A model generated the notes under the pieces. That model was not told the DNA's origin and searched no databases. It saw only the letters and a list, made by a program, of their open reading frames with translations. Below are positions 1-11,575 of a stretch of DNA of 64,000 bases, one piece after another. Position 1 is the first letter of the stretch, and every line of letters starts with the position of its first letter. The position numbers were made by a program, and so were the translations under genes. This DNA comes from Dysidea avara (Eukaryota; Porifera; Demospongiae; Dictyoceratida; Dysideidae), in contig NC_089281.1 in NCBI RefSeq assembly GCF_963678975.1, positions 12,157,318-12,221,317 on the forward strand, in the 5' to 3' direction.

Positions 1-24
1 AAGGAAGAAAATCCATCCCTCCTG

Positions 25-115
25 GAGGAAGACTGAGTATGGCCCCAACTAGACATTGGGTGACCTGCAGTTCGATTCCTGGGGCTGGAGGGATTTTTTT
101 CCTTAGTTTGGCCCC
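25..115 (+). repeat. tRNA-like fragment (possible SINE piece)
   Basis: Contains a pol III B-box-like motif (GTTCGATTCC near 71-80) followed by a GC stem and a T run. No clear A box or cloverleaf, so a functional tRNA gene is unlikely. A degraded tRNA-derived repeat is the best reading. It lies upstream of the first recognised SKI2 exon. Confidence 0.3.
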
Positions 116-379
116 TTTTCTGTTACACCTTATTCAGTCACTAAGTCAAGTCACTAGGTCAAGTCATTAGGTCTAAGTCCTTGAAATTAGGTTAGGTAAT
201 TCTAAGGCTGCAGCACGTGTTGCTGTCAGACCTTCAGTGCTGGTCACTGTAAAGTGTTAATAATAATAAATAAAGTATTGAACCTGCTATTTATCAAGGA
301 TAGAAGAAATTGTTTTAGCATATTGTCCCTTTCCATTATGTATTGATATCAGTGTACAGTTGGTTGTGCATGTATATAG

Positions 380-1371
380 GTGCTAAAGCGACTAGGGTAC
401 CTGAAGGAGAGTGGTATTATGGAGATGAAGGGAAGAGTGGCTTGTGAAATGGGCAACCATGAGATCATCATTACTGAGCTACTCTTTGAGAGTGCGTTTT
501 CTGACTTGGAGCCACCCGAAGTCGCTGCCATATTGTCTTGTATGGTATTTCAGCAGGTTAGATGAGAAACAATATTTTATTTAGTATACAGGTTTCCTTC
601 CTTCCCCCTTGTAGTCTAAATGTAGTGAACCAAATCTTACTGAACAACTAAAGAAGGTATTAAGCATAATATGTGTACAGTAGTACCATGTATGTGAATG
701 CTTGGTGGGGAAATAGTTTTGCAAACTCATGCTTATTACCAGAATAGGGTTTCATGTGGCTTTGAGTTAGTTTTATAAAGAGAATGCATGTAGATGGATA
801 TGTATAGGAGTACAGTACTTGTACTTGTTGCATACAGCTGTACCTAACTGAAAGAAATTGCAAATCTTTCACACCATACTGTCTGCTTCATCACGGTTGA
901 TACATATAGTGTTACAATAGGGAAAAGAGAATGTATTGAGAGTGGCTGCCAAGATAGCACTGCTGGAACAGGAGTGTGGTCTGGATACCTTAGTTGAGGA
1001 TTATCAAGCTGAATTCAAATTTGGTCTGGCTGAAGTAGTTTATCAGTGGGCCTTGGGCACAGTAAGAATTACAGGACACTTGTGTATTTATGATTTACTA
1101 CTTGAGTACGCATTAGGAATTTGTTGATATTATCCAACTAACTGATGTCCAAGAAGGTTTGCTAGGACATAACTAAGAAATGTGAATCATTTGTGTTTCC
1201 ATTTTTGTAGGCATAATAGTTCGTACCATCCAGAGGTTAGATGAAACTTGTCGTGATGTAAAGAGTGCAGCCAAAACTGTGGGAGATTCTGACTTGTTTG
1301 TGAAGATGGATAAAGTCTCCTCTCTTATCAAAAGAGACATTGTATTTGCTGCCAGTCTTTATACCAAGTGA
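380..1371 (+). CDS. SKI2: SKI2 helicase, C-terminal exons (5' part outside window)
   Basis: C-terminal part of the SKI2 DExH RNA helicase, which feeds mRNA to the cytoplasmic exosome as part of the SKI complex. I infer five exons with GT-AG borders: 380-556, 615-656, 921-1061, 1117-1156 and 1211-1371. They join in phase to 561 nt (186 residues plus TGA). The product covers the DSHCT domain: KGRVACEM near the start, then ITELLFESAFSDL, LSCMVFQQ, FGLAEVVYQWALG, LTDVQEG and the terminal KRDIVFAASLY. The CGLDTLVEDY..FGLAEVVY stretch is closer to SKI2 than to its nuclear paralogue MTR4, hence the name. Exon 4 is only 40 nt. Codons 5' of position 380, including the helicase core, lie outside the window or in unrecognised upstream exons. 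A poly(A) signal follows 75 bases after the stop. Confidence 0.87.
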
Positions 1372-1445
1372 ATTCTAAACATTTTTATGATGAAGAATCA
1401 CAAATCTCAACTGTTTTCATATGTTCACTTAATTTTTGTATGTAT

Positions 1446-1451
1446 AAATAA
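1446..1451 (+). terminator. Poly(A) signal of SKI2
   Basis: Canonical AATAAA 75 nt downstream of the SKI2 stop codon, in the expected orientation and distance. Confidence 0.6.
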
Positions 1452-2500
1452 ACAACATCAATGTGATATATTATGATAGTGTGGCCTATGCTATAGTTAG
1501 AGACCAACCATGAGGATCTTCGTGAGGCAAAGCCAAGAAATTTTTAAGTCACATATCTCTAACTGACTTAGAAAATGGTGGGGTATATTTATAGTAGATA
1601 GACAGGCTGACTGTCATCATATCTTCACAAAATGTAAACCTATGATCACTTTTTCCACATTGTTATCTATAGAGAGCTCACTGATCTGCCATGCTTCCCT
1701 CAGGCATATCAAATCATGAGTGAGATCTGCAATGCTACTCAGCATGTTAATAGTAAAGTGTGCTGTGTACTGACTCACTGAACTGGAGATATATGCAGAT
1801 ACCTATCTGCTGTATAGGAGGTCTCTAATTAGAGAACCTATCCAGAGGTCTCTTAGTAATTTAAATGCCTCATTATCTCTCAAAGATCAAAGGATTTTTT
1901 TTGCGTACTATTTTCTAAAATACTAGGAATGTATTTTGTAATTGGTATGGCACTATCACACAGAGGAGTCACCAAGGGCAGATCCAGATGGGGAGAGGTT
2001 CCACTCGAGAACACATATATGGTTTAATTGCAGCTTCAGCCTAGTCATATAATGAATAATCACTCCAGCCATGTTTCACTGTCAATTAATCTTACCATTG
2101 AAGCTTAAGAAGTAGGTTTAAGCTTATTGGCACTTATTTTATATAGTGTACAAGATGGCTTAAAACATAACACGTAATTATATTTTGGGATTCCTATTGT
2201 GTAGGAAAATGCTGGCCCTACAGGGTATAATGAGTGTTTTGCCTCCTGTAAATGTTTCCAATAAGTATTTTTTTGACTGAAACTGATTTTGCTGTACTGA
2301 ATTCAAGAAAAACTTGTCAGCAGCTCATCAAGTATTATTAAGGCTCTTCCAAATAGGGAGGATTCCATGATTTAATGATTATTAGTGGGGTGACTGCATC
2401 GGCTAAAAGAAACTGTTTTCAGCAGTGCCTTACCTCTTGAAACCCTTTGACTGCCTCCCCCATCCATCTATAGCAGTAATTTAGTACTGCTATATGTTGT
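1452..2500. other. Intergenic stretch without recognised gene
   Basis: AT-rich sequence after SKI2. I see no coding exon. Short imperfect palindromes around AGAGGTCTCT/AATTAGAGAACC occur near 1820-1860. A piece near 1528-1540 (GTGAGGCAAAGCC) resembles a motif in the palindromic repeat at 13944-14082. Confidence 0.5.
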
Positions 2501-2508
2501 ACTGAGAT

Positions 2509-2860
2509 CAGCGGCGGAGGAAGTAGTTGATATGAGGGGGGGGGGGGGGGTTGGGCTGATCCAGACTTATTTTTATAGTTTGGTAAGGTGAGACCAAAAA
2601 AAAAAAAAAGGTCACAACCAACTGACAAGAGCTTTCCACCTCACCAGCTACCATTTCTATAGCTGATAAACTACATAAAAATCCTTACATATAGCTCGCT
2701 ACACACTGACTACTTTATTAGAGTGACTGCTCTATTAGAGTATCTCGATCTTTATCACGGTTTTCAGCCCCACTCCAAGAAAGATAATTTCGGTGTGATA
2801 TCATTCTGAGGGGGGGCTTTGGCCCCCTAGCCCCCCCCTCCCCCCTTTCCGCCGCCTATG
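2509..2860. mobile_element. hAT-type MITE with perfect 8-bp target duplication
   Basis: A 352-bp element bounded by CAGCGGCGGAGGAAG at the left and the inverted CTTTCCGCCGCCTATG at the right. It is flanked on both sides by ACTGAGAT (2501-2508 and 2861-2868), an exact 8-bp direct repeat typical of hAT insertions. It has no coding capacity. Inside are a long G run (about 2537-2550), an A run and a copy of the CTCTATTAGAG motif (about 2731-2741) that recurs through the window. A non-autonomous element is inferred. Confidence 0.7.
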
Positions 2861-3141
2861 ACTGAGATTGAAGTAATGGTTGTGGCGCTGTGGGGGGTGC
2901 ATTGCCTGATATGTACAGAAAATTGCATTGTCTTTGCAACTACCGGCCATGCGCGGTTTGAGCATGCGCGTGTTTTGAATAATAAAATGCGTGCAATACC
3001 AGGGTTTTGGTATTTGCTAACTAGTGATCATCCTACCATTCCTGGTATACTTGCCGTAAAAGTGTGTATAATTCCGGTTATGCAATGATTTAACTGACGC
3101 GGAATTGAACGGCTTCGATACCTGCGTACTGTTATACCCGG

Positions 3142-3379
3142 TACAGCGGTTTTCCAAGTTCTTGCAATGCAAGGCGTCATGCGCTATACGAGCATGTACG
3201 TGCGCAATTGTTCAACAGTAGATTTTCAGTAACAACTACTGACTCACAGGACTTCAAGGATGCCTACGCATACAACTCGACAGCCACAGAATATTACAGG
3301 TGTATTTAAAGAACTGAGCATACTGACACATTATTAGCGCATGACGCTTTGAAATGCAAGAACCTGGAAAACCGCAGTA
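3142..3379. mobile_element. Nested MITE with TA flanks in foldback arm
   Basis: About 238 bp, with inverted ends TACAGCGGTTTTCCAAGTTC at the left and the complement of TACTGCGGTTTTCCAGGTTC at the right. The flanks are TA, as expected for Tc1/mariner-like MITEs. The matching position in the right arm of the surrounding foldback lacks it, which supports insertion after the arms formed. Confidence 0.55.
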
Positions 3380-4429
3380 TTAGTCAGGTTCACTATGTCA
3401 AAAAATACACTTTCGCTCAAAGTTTATGGAGATTAGCAAACCTATACATTTTTGGAAAGCTTAGAGCATGAGGAATCTCAAAATCAATGTTTACATTTGC
3501 ATAGATTCCTGCAAGGTCAGCATTTTTTTAAATTTCAAAGTGACAGCTAATAAAATAAGAAAACTCTAATATATCAAGTTAAATTTGACATAAAAGTTTA
3601 ATAAATGAACTCAACAAATTCTCTGGTGACATTTTTACACCTCTTTTCATTAGAGGTGAGACAGTTAATCATGAACAATTGAAAGTTTTTACAAAGGGAA
3701 TAGAAGAACATCTATTATACTGCAATAATTCAGGAATAATTTATAGTGAAAAGAATTAATGAATATTCTGGATTATTTGGAGTATAACTGGTGCAAATTA
3801 TAACTAGTGCAAAGTATAATATGACTTCTACTAAAACAGTTCAAACCTAGAAAAGCTGAAATTTTAGATACTCTAATAGAGCAGTCGCTTAAAGGCAGTC
3901 AACTTTTGAGCCCATTTTTTTTGCTAATGTGCTTATGTATGTTTAGCATAATTAGCACTAGATGAATTTTGAAAGAATTTTCATTTTAAAAGTAATTGGA
4001 ATTAGCTCTCTCCTAAAAGGGAAGTTTCCTTTTTACATAAACAATGAATTCACCATGATCACCAAGAGCAATTTTATGCACCAGATAGACATGCACCAAC
4101 AAGTTAAAATTGATACATGATCTTGAAAATTAGTATTCACTGTTACCTAACTGCAGTGTTAACCCAATGTAAATTTCCTTTCTGGTAACAGAATGATTAC
4201 CATCTTTAAATAATCCACATATTGCAATTGTTGATGGAGTGATTCTTATCCAGAAGATGACAAAGATCTAGCCAAGATGCTTTTAATGACAGGCTTACAA
4301 GTAACTGCTCCATGCTAAAATGCTGGTGTTATTGCAATGATTTACCTTGCACAGAACTGTGTTTGTGTGGTACAGATGCACAAGTGACGGAGATTTATAT
4401 ATACATACAAGTAGAAGGAAAAATGAAAA

Positions 4430-4650
4430 ATTTTAAAGTTGGATTACGATCAAAAAAGTAGAGAAACAAGGGAATTGCTAAAAAGTAGTGAAAGAAGAAA
4501 GGTTGCCTATACATCTGCAGATATACTAGTGGACAATTAATCCCTATACTTCATTCAGTCTATAAATGACTGAATTAGGGATTAAATGTCCACTGCAGCA
4601 TATAGGTAACATCTCTTGTTCACTACTGTATAGACTGAAATATAGGGATT
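4430..4650. repeat. Hairpin repeat related to 44068-44275
   Basis: Contains inverted blocks around GGACAATTAATCCCTAT and AGGGATTAAATGTCC (4532-4605). It also has AAAAAGTAGTGAAA and ATCTCTTGTTCACTACT pieces that resemble the arms of the palindromic MITE at 44068-44275. It sits in the centre of the foldback element. Confidence 0.4.
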
Positions 4651-5590
4651 AAATGTAGGACTAACATGATTATGACTGGTGAACTTGCACATATACTGCA
4701 TCAAAGAAAGAAGGGCACTTGGAAAACTATACACCTGGACACATGTCCCAACTATCAATTATGTAGCAAAAAGGGAGGTAGCCATTATGCTTCATTTTCA
4801 GCTATGCTTTTCACGTTACACAGCGTTGCAAACAAAGAACAGCGTGAGAAGTGTCTCCACTATCAATCATATTGCTATGGAAAATACCGGCGATAAGCTA
4901 ACACAGCCACAGTTAAGCTGTATCACGTTATGTAGCGTAAATTGACACCTTGCATTGTCAGTGAAGAGAACTGGAACACAAAGGAGGACAAAGGCAAGTC
5001 CATGATGCATGTATTGTACATCTACAGTTGGCAAAATCAAGCCAATATGTCAAATTATGCTTGGCTGTCAGTCAGTCAGCGTAAAATTCTGTTGAATAGA
5101 AAAATTTTAAAATGCTATAGAAATTTTGTTGGAAGAGTTTGGGGTTAGTCTAAAGACATTTTGAGCTTGGCTATGCCTAGCCAATGTTGCAAAGCTGTCA
5201 TGAAGGGAAATTGAGACTGGTTTTAGGGTGATATTTTGAACTAGAAAAGCTCAATTCTGCATGATCCCTAATATATATATAGTACTATCGTACTGTATAA
5301 TACATCAAAAATGACAACAGTGACAGTGCTGATCATTGTTAGGTTCATATCTTTGAATTAACTGTAATAGACATAAATACATGTATATGTACATATGTAC
5401 ATAGCTGTGATGTCTTTATACATAGCTGTACTCTACATCTCAATGTTAATAATTCACTTATTCACTTTGTTTCATGCAATAACTATTTGCCAAATAAATT
5501 GCTTTTAAGTTACTTAGCATTTTAGGGGCTATTAATGGATTCTATATGGGTGTGAGAACATAGAAATAGTGTTTGTTACAATTCTCTGTC
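4651..5590. other. Foldback interior, no gene recognised
   Basis: Short open frames here (up to 88 codons) show no recognisable domain, no splice-supported extension and low-complexity composition. I see no evidence of a functional gene. Confidence 0.45.
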
Positions 5591-7124
5591 AATAAAAGGC
5601 TGATATATGGAGAAATTTGCACCATATGGACTGCTATTTTCAAACTGCTAATTAACTAACATGTAGGTATCTGTATAAATGTAAGCATTGATCTCCATGC
5701 TCTAAGCTTTCTAATAATAATTATGTAGGCCCATAAATTTTGAGCAAAGTTATATTTGACATAGTAAACTGTGTCGATGCATGCCACCAACTGGTACGTG
5801 CAAAAGTGCTCTTGGATCTGGTCAGGGTGAAGTCATAGTTGCCAATTGCTAATTAACAAAGTTCCTTTTAAGAGAGAATATTTTAGGCAAATGACGATTA
5901 TTCTTTCAAACCTAGTATTAGCTAATCTCCTGAAATTCCATAAGCACGCTAGCTAGGAGTTTCATGAAAGTGACTGCTACATTAGCAATGTGGACTCAAA
6001 ATTGACTGCTTTATTAGAGTATGTGACTGCTCTATTACAGTAACTCAATTTTTTCTGGCTTGAACTGTTTCAGTGAAAGCCAAACTTATACTTTGCTCCA
6101 GTTATACAAAGATCTCATTAAATTAATCTGGAATATTCCACAATTCTTTTTGCTTAGAACTATTCTTGAGTTATTGCAGCATAATGGATGCTCTTCTATT
6201 CCATTTGTAAAAACTTCTAATTATTCATGATTAAATATCACCTCTAATAAATAGAGATGTAAAAATGTCACCAGAGAATTTGTTGAGTTTATTAATGAAC
6301 TTTTATGTCAAATTAAAATTGATATATCGGGAATTTCTTACTTTATTGGCTGCCATTTTGAAATTTTAAAATGCTGACCTTGCAGGAATATGTGCAAATG
6401 TAAACATTGATTTTCAGATTCCTCATGCTCTAAGCTTTCCAAAAACGTGTAGGTTTGCTAATCTCCATAAACTTTGAACAAAAGTACATAGTGAACCTGA
6501 CTATATTGCGCGCGTTTTATTATTCAAAACACGCGCATGCTCAAACAGCGCATGGCCGGTTGTTGCAAGGACAATGCAATTTTCTGTATGCACGATGCCC
6601 GAGGGTGAGTGCGTACATATCAGGTAATGCACGACTTACAGTGTTGCAAATTATGTTACACTTCAAGGTAGCTTTTTAAAGTAGTTCTAACCCTTTCAAG
6701 TTACTTTTAAGCTGCTAAATTCACTTTTAAGTTAAATGCCTTTAATGTGGTTGAGGGTGCCTTTAATGTGGTCTGGCATTTGTCCAGGATCCTCTGTGGT
6801 GGTTGAATATATCATTATTGTTACTATATCAAAGCTTCATATTAGCTCTTACTATAACACTAGTACTTACTATGTAATGTTTTCAAAATGTATAAGAAAC
6901 CTTATCACCACGACACAGTTTTGATTGTGGGATTCGGTTGGTCTCAATTGAGAGCCACAGGAGGCTCAATTGTAGGCCACAGGAGATCACTGAAGCCCAC
7001 AATGTAAAGTGGATGTTGGTCATATAGGTTTCATATACATTTTACTACAGTATTCAATAGTAAGAAGCATTAAAGCTGTACAGTTTGTGGAATGCAGTAA
7101 TGAGTTTCCACATCACATTTGTAG

Positions 7125-7725
7125 CATAAAGAATTCCTTTGATCTGATGATTCCTTTGATCTGAGGTGTCAAAGTGTTACACAAGAATTCCTTTGATCTG
7201 AGGTGTCAAAGTGTTACACAAGAATTCCTTTAAGTGTTACACAAGAATTCCTTTGAGTAACACTTTGACACCTTTGGAATTAAAGGAAAGGTCAAAGGAA
7301 TTCTTGGAAATATGTGATATATAACCCTGTGATTTCCTTTGATCAAAGGAATTCTTGGAAATATGTGATATATAACCCTGTGATTTCCTTTGATCTGAGG
7401 TGTCAAAGTGGATTTCCAAGAATTCCTTTGATCTGAGGTGTCAAAGTGTTACACAAGAATTCCTTTGAGTAACACTTTGACACCTTTGTGTAACACTTTG
7501 ACACCTCAGATCAAAGGAATTCTTGGAAATCCACTTTGACACCTCAGATCAAAGGAAATCACAGGGTTATATATCACATATTTCCAAGAATTCCTTTGAT
7601 CAAAGGAAATCACAGGGTTATATATCACATATTTCCAAGAATTCCTTTGATCTGAGGTGTCAAAGTGTTACATAGATATATACCACTTTGACACCTCAGA
7701 TCAAAGGAAATCACAGTTTTATATA
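7125..7725. repeat. Inverted and direct minisatellite based on AATTCCTTTGATCTGAGG
   Basis: Blocks of GAATTCCTTTGATCTGAGG, GTCAAAGTG and GTTATATATCACATATTTCC occur many times in both orientations. They form nested hairpins that could pair over several hundred bases. Short open frames here are repeat translation, not genes. A diverged relative may lie near 60250-60300. Confidence 0.7.
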
Positions 7726-7939
7726 TGACATATTTCCCTGACCATGATATTGCTCTGTGGTTAGGGCAATATCATGATATAGCCCTGACCACAACTGCCT
7801 TTGATGCTGAGGCAGCTACAAAGCATCAGTTCCCTTTGATTATTTATATAGAGATGCTTAAAGTTTTGCATTGTGGGTTTGAATTAGAGCTGCTTAAAGT
7901 TTTGCATTGTGGGTTTGAATTAAACATGTTGATTTAGTC

Positions 7940-8300
7940 AGGGGCATTGTTGTGAAGTAAAAAGAAATGAGTGAGTCAGCATTGCATAGTTCAGTTACTA
8001 AGCATCACTAAATAATCATTTTTGCAATGTGGATTGTTTTTCAACAGAGTACATTTCAACTGTACGAAAAGATGCCTCAAACATTCACAACCTATATGTC
8101 TAAGTGTTTATTTTAGCACCTTAGGTAACTTTATTCATCCACAAAGTGATTATTTGGTTTAAAATGGTATTACTACAACCAGTGAAACCCACAATCATTT
8201 CTTTTTTGTGGCCACAATTTAAACCCACAATCGATTTTTGCAAACCTCTGTATAAAAGTAATGTAGTGAATGCAGGTTTGTCTTCCTTCACCTATTATTA
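7940..8300. other. Non-coding stretch with CCCACAATCGA motifs
   Basis: No gene seen. It holds CCCACAATC motifs near 8190 and 8226 and ends in CACCTATTATTAGGTG (8289-8304), directly before the palindromic hairpin at 8330. The same motif pairing recurs near 59330-59400 and 59990-60010. Confidence 0.4.
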
Positions 8301-8329
8301 GGTGAGCAAGCCAGAGTGGTATATATTAC

Positions 8330-8440
8330 TTATACCATGGCCACTCTGGATTTGCCTGATATATATGCCCGCGCCCTTGGGCCTGCGGCCCTCGGGCCTG
8401 GGCATATATATCAGGCAAATCCCTCTTGGCCATGGTATAA
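8330..8440. repeat. Palindromic hairpin element, copy 1
   Basis: Nearly perfect foldback of about 110 bp: TTATACCATGGCCA...TTTGCCTGATATATATGCCC, a GC-rich loop, then the inverse. It belongs to a family with copies at 59197-59311 and 61150-61262. It lies at the truncated 5' side of the pogo-like transposase remnant. Confidence 0.75.
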
Positions 8441-8464
8441 CTATTAAATATGTATACGTACTAT

Positions 8465-9112
8465 TTACAGATCATTTACAGCTGGTTTGACAAAATGAAG
8501 ATGTTTTTGGAGGAAGTCAAAATAGCTGATGCATCAGATCTGGCCAGTCGCCTTTGGAATGCTGATGAAACTGGGTTCTCCCTAGCAATTGCATCTGGCC
8601 AAGTTTCGGCGAAGAAGGGCTCCAGAGATGTCCATGAAACAAGAGGTGGCACTGGCAGAGAATATGTCACAGTACTTGGCTGTGGCTCAGCTGATGGAAG
8701 CAGGATATCTCCCTACATTTTGTATAAAGGTGTGCACCTTTACACACGGTGGACAGCTGATGGCTTGGCCGGAACCCTGTACAGCATCAGCAAGAGTGGA
8801 TGGATGGAAGCTGACAACTTCATTCAGTGGTTCCTCAAGCTATTCGTCCCATCAGTCAATCACCTTCTGAGTACAGGGCCCGTTGTGCTTTTCGTAGATG
8901 GGCACCAATCCCATCTATCCCTGCAGCTGATCAGGATTGCCAAGGAGAAAGGGATACATTTGTATTGCCTTCCTCCCCATACCACCGGGCCCACATCTTG
9001 CAACCTCTCGATGTCGGTGTCTATGGCCCTATCAAACAAGCCTGGAAAAAAATTATGAAAGATCACAAAACAGAGACGTTAGCTGCTAACGTAACTAAAG
9101 AAGTTTTTCCAG
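8465..9112 (+). pseudogene. pogo/Tigger-like transposase, DDE catalytic region (broken)
   Basis: Encodes the DDE_1 core of a pogo/Tigger-type transposase. It has NADETGF with the first aspartate, LFVDGHQSHLS with the second, and HILQPLDVGVYGPIKQAW with the third. The third block is in another frame: a frameshift lies near 8980-8990, where extra G/C bases fall in the proline-histidine-threonine block. The N-terminal DNA-binding domains are missing and a palindromic repeat sits just upstream. An acceptor-like CAG precedes the first codons, so earlier exons may be lost. No intact product is possible. Confidence 0.8.
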
Positions 9113-9464
9113 GTAACATATCTACAGACACATTATAAAGATGTTATAGTTAATGTGTAAATCTTATAATTTAACACACTTTGCTAAAATGATAATTTCT
9201 TCCTACACAGTTCCATTATTTGGTTAAATACCATAATTATTGTACATACAAATTTTTGAGGTACGTAAATTTCACGGATATTACAGTTGCTTGGCTGTCC
9301 ATGAAATTTTCATTCTCAAAACTATTTGCTGGGGCAATCTATGTGGAAGACGAGTGATCCTCGAAATTAACAATGCGATAACTACATACCTCAAATATTT
9401 TTTGCACATATACAGTATGTTACTATGTCAATGTTATAAACTGTAGAAGACTACAGGGTATATG

Positions 9465-10090
9465 ACAACCTATCATTCTATAGGCTTGATTGCCAAGCTT
9501 TGGGAATGCTCATTTAAATCTGACCACCTTAAAAGTGGATTTCGAGCAACCGGATTGTACCCAGTGAACCGAGAAGCAATAGACACAAAAAAATTACTTC
9601 CATCAGTTCCCTTTGAGTCTGTGTCAGGCCCTGCTTTAGTTTCAATTTCAGTACCATCTACAAGTTCAAGTGAGACAAGTTTAAGCTCCACTTCATCAAC
9701 TGCAGTTGCCAACAACTGGCATGCAAGAAATGTGGTAATGATATGACACCAGTGCAATTGCATGTAGTTGCATATTTTTTGAAACATCTTCAACAACAAC
9801 ATGACAAAGTCAAAGACAAAGACAAGAAAAGAGTGAAGCCCAGTTACTATGGGGAGGCCTTAAGAAAAGACGAAATAATTACTAGAATTGAAGAAGAGGA
9901 AGAAATGAAACAAGCCAAACAAAAAGCCAAAGGAAAAAAAAAAAGCGTAACAACGAACAAGGTAGTATCACTTGTAAAACCAATGTACATATTGATGTGA
10001 TATACTGATCAATTCTGCACATACATATAGATGCAGAACCACAGACAAGTTCCCTGCCAAAAAAGTCTAAGAGAAAGGATGATGATACTC
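9465..10090 (+). pseudogene. pogo/Tigger-like transposase, C-terminal part
   Basis: Continues the transposase at 8465-9112 after about 350 bp of non-coding DNA that may be an intron or an insertion. It encodes GFRATGLYPVNREAI, a block typical of the end of the Tigger catalytic region. A Ser/Thr-rich stretch follows, then a Lys/Glu-rich basic segment in the next frame (9743-10000). A short piece at 10030-10090 encodes a KKSKRK-type basic tract ending at a splice-like CAAG. It is broken by a frameshift around 9740. Confidence 0.65.
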
Positions 10091-10387
10091 AAGGCATGCA
10101 AATAAAGCACTGCATAGTGACAAAATATGATTGTTTCTGCTAAAAAAACACCTAGAAAAGTTCATCAACAAAGTTAGCTATGCATAGTACGCTTTGATCT
10201 TTGGCAGATAATGAGGTCATTAAAAACCATGAAGAAACCTGCTAGTAGGTTTCTAAAATGGTTAGAAACCTGCTAGCAGGTCTCTAACTAACTTAGTTAG
10301 AAACCTGCTAGCAGATAGACCTCAGCATTGCAAATCTCACTTTTGATCATTGATTTGCTATGCATGCTCTGCACAATATATACAGGC

Positions 10388-11575
10388 TATAGTATGTTCA
10401 CGTTGAGCTGAATCCTCAAAAACATTTAATAACTCATGGATGCAATTACACATGATCTTGAAATTTGGCTCATTTGTAGTACTGCTTGATCCGCTAAAAA
10501 TATTTCAAAATCTTTTTTGTTCAAATGTTTGACATAAAATTTACGGCCAATCAAAATTTTCACAATACATTTCCTATGGGAAAGCCATATAAGTACAGTG
10601 TCCATTGCAGCCCTTTCCCGAACTTGTAATGGAGCCAAACCGTACATGTCTGTTGTTGACACCTTTGCTGTTACCAATAACTAGACAGATGCAAACAACA
10701 TCGTGGGGCGAGCCTGGACATGTTTAATGGGCAAGCAAACAAAATTATTATGTAGATAAATCAATGTTATTGTTTTGTGACTGATTCATTATTTTACATA
10801 CTAATTCTGCCTTCTCTGCTGCAAAATTGTGTCCCTTTGCCGAGCATATCTTGTTCTGGAGTATTCTCTGTTTCTCCTTCGTCTTTCTTCAGCTTCTTCT
10901 GGTGTTTCTCGGTGCCTTCTCAATCTGTACAGCTGTCTCCTTCTTGTAAGCCGTTCTTCTGCATTCATTTAGCCAACCTTAGGTGATTTTCATATTCACG
11001 CGCTGATACACGTGTTTCATACGCTGTAATCTACGTCTTATATTTCTCCGTGACATGGTTGATGAGACGAACATATATGGAAGTGCTGTAATCTACTTCG
11101 TATATTTCTCCGTGACATGGTCGATGAGACGAACATATATGGAAGTGCTGTAATCTATGTCGTATATTTCTCCGTGGAATGGTCGATGAGACGAACATAA
11201 ATGGAAGTGCTGTAATCTACGTCGTATATTTCTCCGTGACATGGTCGATGAGACGAACATATATGGAAGTGCTGTAATCTACATCGTATATTTCTCCGTG
11301 GCATGGTCGATGAGACGAACATATATGGAAGTGCTGTGATTTATGCCGTTTATTTCACGGTAAGTCCGTTTATTTCAGGGTCTCTTTCTGATTTCTTCTG
11401 TAGTTTTTTGGGCATGGTCGCTGAGACGAAAGTTACGTGGGCGACTCGCTAGTGTGGGGCTCACTCAGGCTTGCCCCAATCATCTGGTTGGCTGAAATGT
11501 TAACTCTGTTGAGAAAAAATCCACTTTTAATTTTTAGCTGTTTTTCAGGATTCAGCTCAACGTGAACATACTATA
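10388..11575. mobile_element. Non-autonomous DNA transposon with internal 62-bp array
   Basis: Ends are inverted repeats of about 35 bp. The left reads TAGTATGTTCACGTTGAGCT and the right is its complement with one mismatch nearby, both next to TATA. No transposase is visible; the interior open frames are short. A 62-bp tandem array occupies its right half. The element splits the basic-tail exon and PHD-like exon of the surrounding pogo-like remnant. Confidence 0.7.
11024..11345 (+). repeat. Tandem array, exact 62-bp period, about 5 copies
   Basis: Copies begin with CTGTAATCTA at 11024, 11086, 11148, 11210 and 11272, with a partial sixth at 11334. The period is exactly 62 bp and each contains GGTCGATGAGACGAACATA (GGTTGATGAG in the first). 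Copies differ at only a few positions, so the array is recent. Confidence 0.9.

Larger units (their letters stand above)
2897..6632. mobile_element. Large foldback (inverted-repeat) element, about 3.7 kb
   Basis: Outer arms near 2897-3000 and 6500-6632 are inverted copies: the left arm reads GAGCATGCGCGTGTTTTGAA and its complement is at 6520-6545. The homology continues inward through 3380-4150 against roughly 5780-6490, covering AAGCTTAGAGCATG blocks and a CTCTAATAGAG motif (near 3870, and 6015-6045 on the other arm). A further inverted copy of the same module sits near 5600-5775. The left arm is interrupted at about 2999-3380 by sequence absent from the right arm. No transposase is visible. 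Arm identity looks uneven, so this is an old or composite foldback element. Confidence 0.65.

Noticed and set aside
25..115. Functional tRNA gene
   Set aside because: Only a B-box-like motif; no acceptor stem or anticodon arm could be paired.
380..1371. MTR4 instead of SKI2
   Set aside because: Both share DSHCT motifs, but the CGL..VE..FGL.EVVY block and the short NHE segment fit SKI2 better.
2419..2628. Poly-Pro small protein
   Set aside because: Arises from G and A runs inside a MITE.
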